Shown in pieces: positions 44,880 through 53,447 of a stretch of DNA of 64,000 nucleotides (within the stretch, counting starts at the first letter, position 1; every line of letters starts with the position of its first letter). Source of the DNA: Hahella ganghwensis DSM 17046 (GTDB taxonomy: Bacteria > Pseudomonadota > Gammaproteobacteria > Pseudomonadales > Oleiphilaceae); contig NZ_AQXX01000140.1 in the NCBI RefSeq assembly GCF_000376785.1, positions 62,001 through 126,000 of the forward strand, given 5' to 3'. Position numbers and translations under genes: made by a program. A model generated the notes under the pieces. The model was not told the DNA's origin, searched no databases, and was given only the letters and a program-made list of their open reading frames with translations.

Positions 44880-47018
44880 TCATTGAATACGAATGACATG
44901 AGGCTTCTCTTCAAAGTAGTAGAAACACGCCTTTCCCTGATCAGCAACAGCTCCGTTTGTTATATAAGTATATTCCTGCCAGCCAAAGCTGCCTCGAATT
45001 TCATAACAATTTGATGTGGAGCACAGATTCCGGAATGGATCAGACGCGCCCACCCGGCGTATCGCATTGGGCTGAACGGTAAAACGTCCCAGTTTTATTC
45101 TGAAATTTGATCCGGTATTGCCAGTATCCACATAAACCCGCCCGGTAAGCGCTGCAGCTCTATTGGACAATTGCTTACACTGACGCCATTTCTGCTGTTG
45201 AGCGAGGAGTTTTTGCTCCTCTTCTCGACGCTGCTGTTCAAGGCGCTCCTGTTGGAGACGTTCCTGCTCAAGGCGTTGCTGTTCCTTACGGGCTTCCTCT
45301 CGTATCGCCTCCTGGCGAAGTGCTTCATTCAGCAAGGATTGCACCTGACTAACATAACTGCCATTCGGGAACTGTCTCAGATAGGCTTTTAAGTCTTCAA
45401 TCTTCCCGCTATTGTGCCCTTGCTCATAGGCCACCTGCTCTTCCCGGGATATGACGGACTCCAATGCAAAGTGTTTGCTCACGGCTTTATCGACTATGCG
45501 AATCGTGGTACTGACAGACTTAAAACCCTTTTTACTGATCTGCAGCGCATATTCTCCTTCAGGTAAGCGCATCCCTCTGACGTAAGGCTCCTGAGTATCC
45601 GCTAAAATGATCTCTGCATTGTCAGGCTCTGTGGTGACAGTCAACGCATACTCAGGCACCGGAGGATCTGGTTTTACCGGCTCGTCCTCTCGCACAGGCT
45701 CTGTCACCGGATCTGGGACTTGCTCCGATTTTTCTGGCACAACCTGATCAGGCACCAGGGAGTCCGTTCCATCCGATTGTTTGGAAGTTTGCAGAAAACC
45801 AGCAATAAAATCCGGAAGTAAAAAAACTGCTCTCCCGCCATATCCCACAACAACCACCGCCGCAATAGCGACACACACAACCCCCAGCGCCCAGGGCCAG
45901 AATGAACGCCCATTTCCATCACCTTGGTTTCCGCTTTCCTGTTTGGATTGCTTGTGAGATTGTTTACCTGGCTGCGCTTTTACAGCCCCTTTGTTATCCG
46001 CAGGTCTGGCAAGGGTGGCGGTCTGATCCGAGTCTGCCGCCTGTATAGCAGAGGCTGACATTAACCGGGTGCCATCGGCGTCTGCTTTGCGGGTCTTATC
46101 ATCATTTTCGTCGCTGGCAGTTTTGCTCTGCGAAGGCTCCCAGTCTTCCCCCGCCGCCAGCATGTCTGCCCATTCCTCAAGCGTTTGGGGGCGATCGGTT
46201 GGCGCGACGGCCAGGGCAGTATCAATCGCCTGCAGAAAAATCGGACTCCCCTGATTCGGCGCAACTTCTTCCAGAGGCTTCAGATGATCCCCCACCACCC
46301 GATCTGACGCATCTTCCGGCTTTATCTGAGTCAGACAGTAATAGGCCACCGCCCCCAGTGCATAGATATCCGACCAGGGGCCGACCTTGCTCTTGCTGCT
46401 GTATTGCTCGATGGGGGCATAACCAGGCGTGATAATGGTGGTAATTGAACGGCTTTTGGCCCCCAAGGCCTGACGCGCGGCACCAAAGTCGATAAGCACC
46501 GGTTGGCCGTTATTTCGGATCAGGATATTGTCAGGCTTAATGTCCCGGTGAAGAATCTCGGCATTATGAACATCAGACAATCCATCCAGAATAGGTAACA
46601 AAAGCGGCATTAGCGCGCGCTGGTCAAGCCTCCCCTGTTCCTTGATCATTTTACGCAGGGTTTTCCCCTCAACGTACTCCATCACGATATAGGCTGTGCC
46701 GTTGGCATCGAAATACCGGTATACCTGAACGATATAGGGGTTCTGGAAACGTGCCAGAGTGCGGGCTTCATTGATAAAGGCATTCAGTCCCCACTCGAAA
46801 GCCTCTTTCGTCGACTCGGTTCGGGGATAAACTGTTGCATCCGTTGCCCGAACAGCAAAGTCAACGGGCAGATATTCCTTGATCGCAACCCGCTTCTGCA
46901 GGTTTTCGTCGAACGCCAGATAGGTCAGGCCAAATCCACCTTCTCCCAGTAACGATTCGATCCGGTACTCCGCAATTTTGGTACCGGTCGCCAGGAAATG
47001 GTTGCTATGCTCAGTCAC
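44880..47018 (-). CDS. Membrane Ser/Thr protein kinase with PEGA domain
   Basis: A 712 aa Hanks-type kinase. The catalytic domain (about 16-275) has GEGGFG (25-30), Lys47 in VAIKEYLP, HRDIKPDN (157-164) and DFG (177-179), all intact. A disordered linker leads to one transmembrane helix (about 374-394). Outside are a Pro/Glu-rich spacer, a PEGA domain (about 456-520), a Gln/Glu/Arg coiled coil (about 565-610) and a C-terminal Cys-containing domain I do not recognise (about 613-712). It overlaps the PP2C gene start by 8 bases. The pair is like PpkA/PppA kinase-phosphatase pairs known from type VI secretion and cell-envelope control. Confidence 0.92.
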   Translation of the reverse strand: MTEHSNHFLATGTKIAEYRIESLLGEGGFGLTYLAFDENLQKRVAIKEYLPVDFAVRATDATVYPRTESTKEAFEWGLNAFINEARTLARFQNPYIVQVYRYFDANGTAYIVMEYVEGKTLRKMIKEQGRLDQRALMPLLLPILDGLSDVHNAEILHRDIKPDNILIRNNGQPVLIDFGAARQALGAKSRSITTIITPGYAPIEQYSSKSKVGPWSDIYALGAVAYYCLTQIKPEDASDRVVGDHLKPLEEVAPNQGSPIFLQAIDTALAVAPTDRPQTLEEWADMLAAGEDWEPSQSKTASDENDDKTRKADADGTRLMSASAIQAADSDQTATLARPADNKGAVKAQPGKQSHKQSKQESGNQGDGNGRSFWPWALGVVCVAIAAVVVVGYGGRAVFLLPDFIAGFLQTSKQSDGTDSLVPDQVVPEKSEQVPDPVTEPVREDEPVKPDPPVPEYALTVTTEPDNAEIILADTQEPYVRGMRLPEGEYALQISKKGFKSVSTTIRIVDKAVSKHFALESVISREEQVAYEQGHNSGKIEDLKAYLRQFPNGSYVSQVQSLLNEALRQEAIREEARKEQQRLEQERLQQERLEQQRREEEQKLLAQQQKWRQCKQLSNRAAALTGRVYVDTGNTGSNFRIKLGRFTVQPNAIRRVGASDPFRNLCSTSNCYEIRGSFGWQEYTYITNGAVADQGKACFYYFEEKPHVIRIQ

Positions 47019-47958
47019 TGAATACCCCCGTGACGATCGCGATTAAAACCAATAACACCACTATGCCCAGTCCATACCATAGCCCATTCGGGCCAGGCAG
47101 CTTCCATCCAGCTGAGGAAGCAGAACTTCGCTGTTGAGGAACCTCTTTCAACTGGCGGTGACCTGTCCCATAGGGCGAAAGAGTATTCCACGCAGGTGCA
47201 GAGACTCTTATCAGGATAGCACTGGCATTGTCCTGTTCCTCGAAATTCATCATTTCTATCTGCTGCATCAATTCATTCAGTATCCGCTGGCAACTGTCCG
47301 ATGGACTGCTGATGAGAAGATCCCGAATGCATTCATCAGATAAAGACTCCACACCGTCACTGGCCAGCATCAGTAAATCTCCGGGAACAAGCTCCAGAGG
47401 CTTCTCCACAAGATCCACCAGGCGGATATCTTCCCCATTGACCGCCGAACGCAGAACATGTCGCTTGATATCACTATCCGCCGACGCCTGGCTCATTTGC
47501 CCCAGATCCACCATGCGCTGAAATACCGGCGCCATCGAATGATCTTCATTCAAACGAGTTAACTGCCCTTTCCGAATCAACCAGAGTGGAGAATCGCCGA
47601 TACTCACCCACCAGATCTGGTTTTCCTCCAGCCACACCGCCACCAGTGTTGATCCCATGCTTTTTTTGTCCGGACGCTGGGCAATATATTCTGCCAACGC
47701 CAGGTTTGCCTCGTTGACCGCTGTCGCCAGACGCTCCCTGATTTCGATGGAATGGGCACGGAAGCTAGCAACAAAGTGATCACAGATCAGTTGGCTGGCC
47801 ACTGCACCGTCTGCGTGTCCCCCCATGCCGTCACAGAGCACGTAGAGATGACCCCGCCTTCCTTCTCCGGAGGGAAGATCAGCCACAACCTGATAGCAGT
47901 CCTCCTGGTAGGATCGGGCACCGTTAATCTGGGCAACTGAACACTCAATGCTGTTCAT
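47011..47958 (-). CDS. PP2C-family Ser/Thr phosphatase with C-terminal membrane anchor
   Basis: A 315 aa PPM phosphatase. Metal-binding motifs are YQEDCYQV, LCDGMGGHADG, ISIGD-type VSIGDSPLW, LMLASDGVESL and EQDNASAILIRV. After the domain (to about 255) comes a short linker and a transmembrane helix near the C-terminus (about 292-311), which would place the phosphatase at the inner membrane next to the kinase. The stop overlaps the kinase start, so the two are translated together. It should reverse phosphorylation by the kinase. Confidence 0.92.
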   Translation of the reverse strand: MNSIECSVAQINGARSYQEDCYQVVADLPSGEGRRGHLYVLCDGMGGHADGAVASQLICDHFVASFRAHSIEIRERLATAVNEANLALAEYIAQRPDKKSMGSTLVAVWLEENQIWWVSIGDSPLWLIRKGQLTRLNEDHSMAPVFQRMVDLGQMSQASADSDIKRHVLRSAVNGEDIRLVDLVEKPLELVPGDLLMLASDGVESLSDECIRDLLISSPSDSCQRILNELMQQIEMMNFEEQDNASAILIRVSAPAWNTLSPYGTGHRQLKEVPQQRSSASSAGWKLPGPNGLWYGLGIVVLLVLIAIVTGVFSD

Positions 47959-48366
47959 TAACTGTCAACGTCCTCTTGCCACCGATGTTCCCGGCTCCGA
48001 ACAAAACATCACGTGGCTGTTGTGTCAGATTGATTGTCATCACGCTTTCATTACGACTTCCTGTCCCGGCCAATTATCGTTCAGCGACTCTCGGGGAGTC
48101 TTTGAAAAACGTTGGTGAGGCGGTCATTGCTTGTCACCCTAATGAAAACCCAAGTCGTTTTTCAGAGGCTCCTTCGTTTTTTGCAGTTACATAACTTTAG
48201 TCCAGCCCCGGCATAAGCAGTATTTTTCAAACTCATACTCAAAGCCTGGCAACAGATTGGGGCAACCTATTTCATTCAAATTCCGGCACAATCATACAGG
48301 CTTCCCGATATCTTCTATACTGAGTGAATGGGCCACGCAAAAGGATGACTTAGGAAAGCGGACACC
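47959..48366. other. Divergent intergenic region between phosphatase/kinase and GTPase operons
   Basis: About 400 bases that must hold both promoters. It contains GACTC-TCGGG-GAGTC (48086-48100) and a segment at 48090-48130 that resembles the leader at 59091-59128. I see no coding frame that I can support. Confidence 0.5.
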
Positions 48367-49017
48367 ATGGCTGAACTGGATGAACGGACTGGTAGACTGA
48401 CTCTTAAGCTGGTGTATTACGGACCGGCAATGAGTGGTAAAACCACAAATCTCGGTGCATTGCATGAACTGGTGGCGCCTGAACTAAAGGGCGACATGAT
48501 GGTGTTGGAAACACGTAATGACCGTACCCTCTTCTTTGATCTGTTTCCAATGGGGTTTGCCACATCAGGCGGGCTGCTTATTCAGTTAAAACTCTATACC
48601 GTCCCAGGCCAGGTCGAACATGACAGTACTCGCAAGGCGGTATTGTCGCGCGCAGATGGTGTCGCCTTTATTGCTGACTCACGTTCCAACCAGAGTTATA
48701 CGAATCTTGAATCCTTCGAAAATCTGGCGGCCAATGCAGGCCGTGTGGGGCTGGACTTTGACAAGTTACCACTTGTGGTCCAGTTTAATAAGCGGGATCT
48801 ACCCAATATTTTGTCGGAAGATGAAGTCCAACAGCGCTGGCAAAATACTCCCTGGTGGCCGGTAGTATTCGCATCGGCTCTTCAGCACCAGGGCGTTATG
48901 GAAACCCTGGATTTACTTCTGCAACGGGTCTACCCGGCGCTGGATGAAGAATTTTCCCTCGTAAAGACACACCAATTAAGCCGGGAGGCTTTTGTATCAG
49001 GTCTACTGGGCCAATAG
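48367..49017 (+). CDS. MglA-type small Ras-like GTPase
   Basis: A 216 aa single-domain GTPase. G1 is GPAMSGKTTN, G3 region is LYTVPGQVEHDSTRK, and G4 is VQFNKRDLPN, all matching the MglA family, which has no membrane lipid and uses PGQ in place of DxxG. The family sets polarity and activates type IV pili or gliding motors in Myxococcus, usually with an MglB GAP. No MglB (Roadblock) gene is present here. It is the first gene of an operon with a histidine kinase and a receiver-ATPase fusion. The C-terminal 30 residues (LDEEFSLVKTHQLSREAF) extend past the GTPase fold and could be a docking tail. Confidence 0.9.
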   Translation: MAELDERTGRLTLKLVYYGPAMSGKTTNLGALHELVAPELKGDMMVLETRNDRTLFFDLFPMGFATSGGLLIQLKLYTVPGQVEHDSTRKAVLSRADGVAFIADSRSNQSYTNLESFENLAANAGRVGLDFDKLPLVVQFNKRDLPNILSEDEVQQRWQNTPWWPVVFASALQHQGVMETLDLLLQRVYPALDEEFSLVKTHQLSREAFVSGLLGQ

Positions 49018-49038
49018 CCGACATGGAGTGTTCCAACG

Positions 49039-50295
49039 ATGACAGATTCGGATTTTAAAGCTTCACCAGCAACGGAAAAACTCAGTAAACCCATTTCCGA
49101 TATTGATCCGGATTTCACTCTCAAGGATTTGCTCAGCGACAAAGAGATAGAACAGTTGGAAAATAAACTGTCTGTTCTTCTGAACACCTCCGCTAAGATT
49201 ATCGACGCCTGTGACATGGCAAGCGACATCAACACTTCCTACCCGATCAGATACCAGATCTGCCCGGTTGCCTATCTGGTCACGGAAGCTCCCTCTGAAT
49301 CGGCGAAGGCTGCAGCAAATCTGTTTGAATCCGTACTGTTTCAGGCCTCGAGATACCGGCTGGCAGCCGTCGCGCATCATGCGGTTGTACTTCAGGATTT
49401 CGACGATCTACAAACCAAGCACCAGCGGCTAATGGAATCCGAGGCCAAATATCGGGAGCTGGCAGTACAACTGGAACATCGGGTTCAAGAACAAGTTGGG
49501 CAGATCGAACTACGCCAGCGACAGGTTTATGAGGCGGAAAAACTCAGTGCCCTGGCTCAGCTGGGTGCCGGAGTTGCTCACGAGATCAATAATCCATTGG
49601 GGTTCATTCAGTCCAACATGAATTCGGGTAAATCCTACCTGCGAGAAATTGACGAAGCCGTCACGGCATTAAGACAGGGTCAGAATATCACGGCAGTGTC
49701 GGAGAACTTCGACCTGGATTTCGTCATCAGTGACCTACAAACCCTGATGAAGGAAACCATTGACGGGGTGGCCCGGGTCACCAGAATCGTCAGAGATCTG
49801 AAAGGATTTGTCGGTGCTGAGACCAGTGCCAGGCAACAGGTCTTGATGCATGAGATTCTGGAAAGTATCTGTTACCTGTCACATCCGCTGTTGGAAGAGC
49901 GCATTGAACTCACTCGGGAACTAGCAGAAGTGTCGCCGATCATGATGGACAAGGCCGCTGTCTGTCAGGCGCTTTACGCGATTCTACTGAATGCCGTCCA
50001 GTCCATCGAAAACACTGGAAAGATTCTGGTACGCTGCCATGAGCAGAACCATAGAATTTTCATCGATATCGAAGACTCCGGGTGCGGCATGGATACCAAG
50101 ACCCTCGGTCGGATATACGAACCCTTCTTTACGACCAAACCTGTTGGATCGGGTACAGGACTGGGTCTGACGGTCTGCCGAGATATTATTCAGGCTCACC
50201 AGGGTACCATCAAAGTTATCAGTCAACCGGGAGAGGGAAGCCGCGTTCAGATTGAATTTCCGGTAACGGCCCATGAGCCGCCGGAGACAAACTGA
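49039..50295 (+). CDS. Soluble sensor histidine kinase
   Basis: A 418 aa cytosolic kinase with no transmembrane helix. The N-terminal 120 residues are an unrecognised sensor containing two short hydrophobic segments. A coiled coil (about 122-168) leads to HisKA with phosphoacceptor His181 in GAGVAHEINNPLG, a class with long loops. The HATPase_c domain has N-box-like LNAVQSIEN, DSGCGMD and GTGLGLTVCRDI. It lies 21 bases after the GTPase gene and 32 bases before the receiver-ATPase gene, so it is the likely phosphodonor for that receiver. Its signal is unknown; the GTPase may be the input. Confidence 0.9.
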   Translation: MTDSDFKASPATEKLSKPISDIDPDFTLKDLLSDKEIEQLENKLSVLLNTSAKIIDACDMASDINTSYPIRYQICPVAYLVTEAPSESAKAAANLFESVLFQASRYRLAAVAHHAVVLQDFDDLQTKHQRLMESEAKYRELAVQLEHRVQEQVGQIELRQRQVYEAEKLSALAQLGAGVAHEINNPLGFIQSNMNSGKSYLREIDEAVTALRQGQNITAVSENFDLDFVISDLQTLMKETIDGVARVTRIVRDLKGFVGAETSARQQVLMHEILESICYLSHPLLEERIELTRELAEVSPIMMDKAAVCQALYAILLNAVQSIENTGKILVRCHEQNHRIFIDIEDSGCGMDTKTLGRIYEPFFTTKPVGSGTGLGLTVCRDIIQAHQGTIKVISQPGEGSRVQIEFPVTAHEPPETN

Positions 50296-50327
50296 TCACC
50301 ACAAGCCTCAAACCCACCAGGTGATAT

Positions 50328-52568
50328 ATGTCTCGTTTCGCATCATTATTCGTGAATCAGGAGGAGAACTCTAATTCCCCTCAGGTGACAGACAAAGGGA
50401 TCGCAGAATACAACCTGCTACTGGTTGATGACGATGCGGCTGTGCTCAACGCACTCACCCGGGTATTCAGGAAGGAAAACTACCGCATCTATACAGCAGG
50501 CAATGGTGTTGAGGGTCTGCAGATCATATCAAATACTCGTATTCACCTGATGATATCAGACTACATGATGCCTGGCATGAGCGGTGCTGAGCTGCTCCAC
50601 AAAGTCAAAGAGCAATCGCCGGACACCATGCGTATCATGCTGACCGGACACGCCGACACCACGGCCGTCATGTCGGCCATCAAAGAAGGTGCTGTCTATC
50701 GGTTTATCCTCAAACCCTGGAATGACGATGACCTCCGCGTCACTGTTGCTCTGGCGTTGGAACAGTATGACCTGATCCAGAAAAACAAACTGCTGGAAAA
50801 AACTGCAGCGCAACAACAAAAAGACCTGGAAACATTTTCCAAGCTGGCTCAGCAGAACCGCAGCCAGTTGGCTTTGATGTTGCACAAGCATAATCTATTG
50901 AATAAACAACAGGTACAGCAAATATTTAAACTTCAGCAGTCCCGCAAGCAACCGGTTGTCAAATTGCTTCTGGAAAAGCAATGGATTCAAGAGAAGAAAC
51001 TACTCAGCCTGCTAAAAAAAGAAATGTTCTTCGAAGAAGTGGCCTTGGCGGAATTTCAGGTTGATCCGGCAGTCCTGTCACTCATACCCAAATCCTTCTG
51101 CCAAAAACAACTGATCATACCGCTCAGAGTCACCGGCAAACGATTGCTCCTGGCCATGGCTGATCCGCTGAATGTAGAACTGATTGATGAACTCGGCTTT
51201 ACCACCGCTCTGCAGATAGATCCCGTGATCAGCACGGTTTCAGAAGTGGAAGGAAAACTCCAGGAACTGTATGGCGAAGACGAAACTTCGTTCAAGGATC
51301 TTGAAAGCATTGTCTCCGGTGTCGATCCTTTTGAAGGCATCGAAGTAGTCATCGAAGATGAGGACGACGAATCCCTTGAGGAATTACTCAGAGAAACTGA
51401 GCAGCCTCCTGCGGTAAGACTGGTGAATGCCATCATTGTAGAAGCGCTGCGTCTGGGCGCCAGCGACATCCACATACACCCGCGCACCAATCAAATCGTC
51501 GTGCGTTATCGTATTGACGGGGTTCTGGAGGATAAAATCCGCATACCCCACAATATGCACATGTCCCTGGTATCCAGAATCAAAGTAATGTCAGAGCTTG
51601 ATATCAGCGAGCGCCGACGTCCCCAGGATGGCAGGATCACAGTCAAAACCCCCATGCGAGTGGTCGACCTCCGAATTTCCACACTGCCCACCCTTAACGG
51701 TGAAAAGGTGGTGATGCGTGTGCTTGAGCGCAACTCTTCGGTGAAAAACCTGGGTAGCCTTGGACTCTCGGAGTTCAATGCCAAGCGTCTGGAAGCTTCC
51801 ATTAACAAGCCTCAGGGAATGATTCTGGCTACCGGCCCCACAGGAAGCGGTAAAAGCACCTCCCTTTATGCCCTCTTGCAGCATAACGCCACAACAGAAA
51901 AAAACTACGTCACCATCGAAGATCCGGTCGAGTTTTATCTGGATATGGCAGGTCAGGTTTCCGTTCGGGAAAAAATAGGTCTGAGCTTTGCGTCAGTACT
52001 CCGGGCAATTCTGAGACAGGATCCGGATATTATTCTGCTGGGGGAAATCCGTGACTTTGAAACCGCAGAAGTTTCACTGCATGCCTCACTCACCGGACAC
52101 CTCGTTTTTTCAACCCTGCACACCAATTCTTCGGTAGGTACCATTGCCCGCTTGCTGGACCTGGGAATTAAACCTTTTGTTGTTGCCCAGGCAATGGAAT
52201 GCATTATCGCCCAAAGACTGGTCCGAAAAATCTGCGAATATTGCCGGGAAGAAATCACACCCAATGAAGAAGAGGTCTACCTGCTGGGTCCGTTATTTGA
52301 TGATCCTCAAATGAAAACCTATCAAGGCAAAGGATGTCCCAAATGCAACCATGGCTACAAAGGACGTATCGGTATTTATGAAGTTTTGACCTTCACTGAA
52401 GAACTTCGCCATTACATTGCCGCGGGCGCTTCGAGCAAGGAACTCCAGGAAATTGCCGTTGCCAATGGAATGACGACTTTGGCAGAAGATGCCAAGTCCA
52501 GGGTACAGAATGGCCTGACCACCACTTACGAGGTGCTGCGCGTCCTGGGTACGCAAATTGAGATATAG
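50328..52568 (+). CDS. Response-regulator receiver fused to PilB/GspE-type ATPase
   Basis: A 746 aa protein with three parts. The receiver (about 28-145) has the acidic pair in LLVDDDAAV, Asp78 in MISDYMMPGMSG, Thr106 and Lys129 in LKPW. A coiled linker and MshEN/GSPII_E-N-like domain (about 170-317) follow; its c-di-GMP-type motif reads QLALMLHKHNLL, with RLG replaced. The secretion ATPase (about 360-745) is complete: Walker A GPTGSGKST (502-510), IEDPVEF, Walker B ILLGEIRD (569-576), HLVFSTLHTN and four zinc Cys (636, 639, 670, 673). It would polymerise a pilus or pseudopilus in response to phosphorylation. No pilin or platform gene is near. Convergent with the next gene after 11 bases. Confidence 0.93.
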   Translation: MSRFASLFVNQEENSNSPQVTDKGIAEYNLLLVDDDAAVLNALTRVFRKENYRIYTAGNGVEGLQIISNTRIHLMISDYMMPGMSGAELLHKVKEQSPDTMRIMLTGHADTTAVMSAIKEGAVYRFILKPWNDDDLRVTVALALEQYDLIQKNKLLEKTAAQQQKDLETFSKLAQQNRSQLALMLHKHNLLNKQQVQQIFKLQQSRKQPVVKLLLEKQWIQEKKLLSLLKKEMFFEEVALAEFQVDPAVLSLIPKSFCQKQLIIPLRVTGKRLLLAMADPLNVELIDELGFTTALQIDPVISTVSEVEGKLQELYGEDETSFKDLESIVSGVDPFEGIEVVIEDEDDESLEELLRETEQPPAVRLVNAIIVEALRLGASDIHIHPRTNQIVVRYRIDGVLEDKIRIPHNMHMSLVSRIKVMSELDISERRRPQDGRITVKTPMRVVDLRISTLPTLNGEKVVMRVLERNSSVKNLGSLGLSEFNAKRLEASINKPQGMILATGPTGSGKSTSLYALLQHNATTEKNYVTIEDPVEFYLDMAGQVSVREKIGLSFASVLRAILRQDPDIILLGEIRDFETAEVSLHASLTGHLVFSTLHTNSSVGTIARLLDLGIKPFVVAQAMECIIAQRLVRKICEYCREEITPNEEEVYLLGPLFDDPQMKTYQGKGCPKCNHGYKGRIGIYEVLTFTEELRHYIAAGASSKELQEIAVANGMTTLAEDAKSRVQNGLTTTYEVLRVLGTQIEI

Positions 52569-52579
52569 CATTTTGCAGC

Positions 52580-53347
52580 TTAGTGCTCTAATTTCACTCC
52601 GTGGTGATCAGCGATTTCCTGATACCTGCCATTCTCTATCAACCTGTTCAAGCCAGTATTGAAGTTATTCAACAGCATCTCGCTTTCTGGATATTCCTTC
52701 GACAGGATCAAATACTCCCGAACCACATAGATCGGCTTTTCCAGGGTTTTAAACTGATCCGCATCTCCTGTCGCTCTGAAAGCCTCTTCCCAGCCTACTT
52801 CAGAATTCAAAAAAGTTGCATCCATACGTCGATTAGCAATCATCCGGAAACAGTTCTCAATTTTCGGCACAGTTGTAATCGATATTATCTTCATATCCCG
52901 CGCCTCTCTTAACGGCGGAAAAATGTTATAGCCCAACCCAGTACAAAATCTCGCTCCATGAAGATCCTTCAATTCCTGATAACGCAAAAGCGAATCTCTA
53001 TGCACGAAAATATGCACTGTATTTATGCGCAATGGTTCTGAATACTTAAAATGCCTAGCCCTTTCCTGACTATAGCTGTAGGGGAATGTAGCAGAATATT
53101 TCCCTTCCAGAGTATCCTGATAGCCACGCTTCCATGGTGCAAAACTGATATCAATCGCGTAGCCAAGCTCGTAGAAAACAGTGCTGACTAGTTCAGTAAA
53201 AAAGCCGCCATTGGGCAGGTTTTCCCCCGTAAAAGGGGGAAACTCTCCTGTGACTAAACGAATCTCAATCTCCGGTCTAGCAGTTCCGCAATAAAGCACC
53301 AGGCAAAGAAATATACCTAGCCTCCGGAGCCAGCCTTGACACATCAT
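52580..53347 (-). CDS. Solo periplasmic solute-binding protein, family 3
   Basis: A 255 aa exported protein with signal peptide (GWLRRLGIFLCLVLYCGTA). It has the SBP_bac_3 fold: VTGEFPPFTGENLPNGGFF, then ELGYAIDISFAPWKRGY and a late RLIENGRYQEIADHHGV. The second lobe and ligand-contact loops resemble polar amino acid binding proteins, but there is no permease or ATPase gene. Two Cys (ARFCTG, IENCFRM) could form a disulfide. AGGAGATG precedes the start. A sensory or extracellular ligand-binding role is possible. It converges on the receiver-ATPase gene. Confidence 0.85.
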   Translation of the reverse strand: MMCQGWLRRLGIFLCLVLYCGTARPEIEIRLVTGEFPPFTGENLPNGGFFTELVSTVFYELGYAIDISFAPWKRGYQDTLEGKYSATFPYSYSQERARHFKYSEPLRINTVHIFVHRDSLLRYQELKDLHGARFCTGLGYNIFPPLREARDMKIISITTVPKIENCFRMIANRRMDATFLNSEVGWEEAFRATGDADQFKTLEKPIYVVREYLILSKEYPESEMLLNNFNTGLNRLIENGRYQEIADHHGVKLEH

Positions 53348-53447
53348 GACATCTCCTGTCCTGCACGAATGCTGTTAAGCATAGTTGATTATCATCGCCT
53401 GAGAGGCAATTACTCTACTGCCTTACACCAGGGCAAGAGATATCCGA

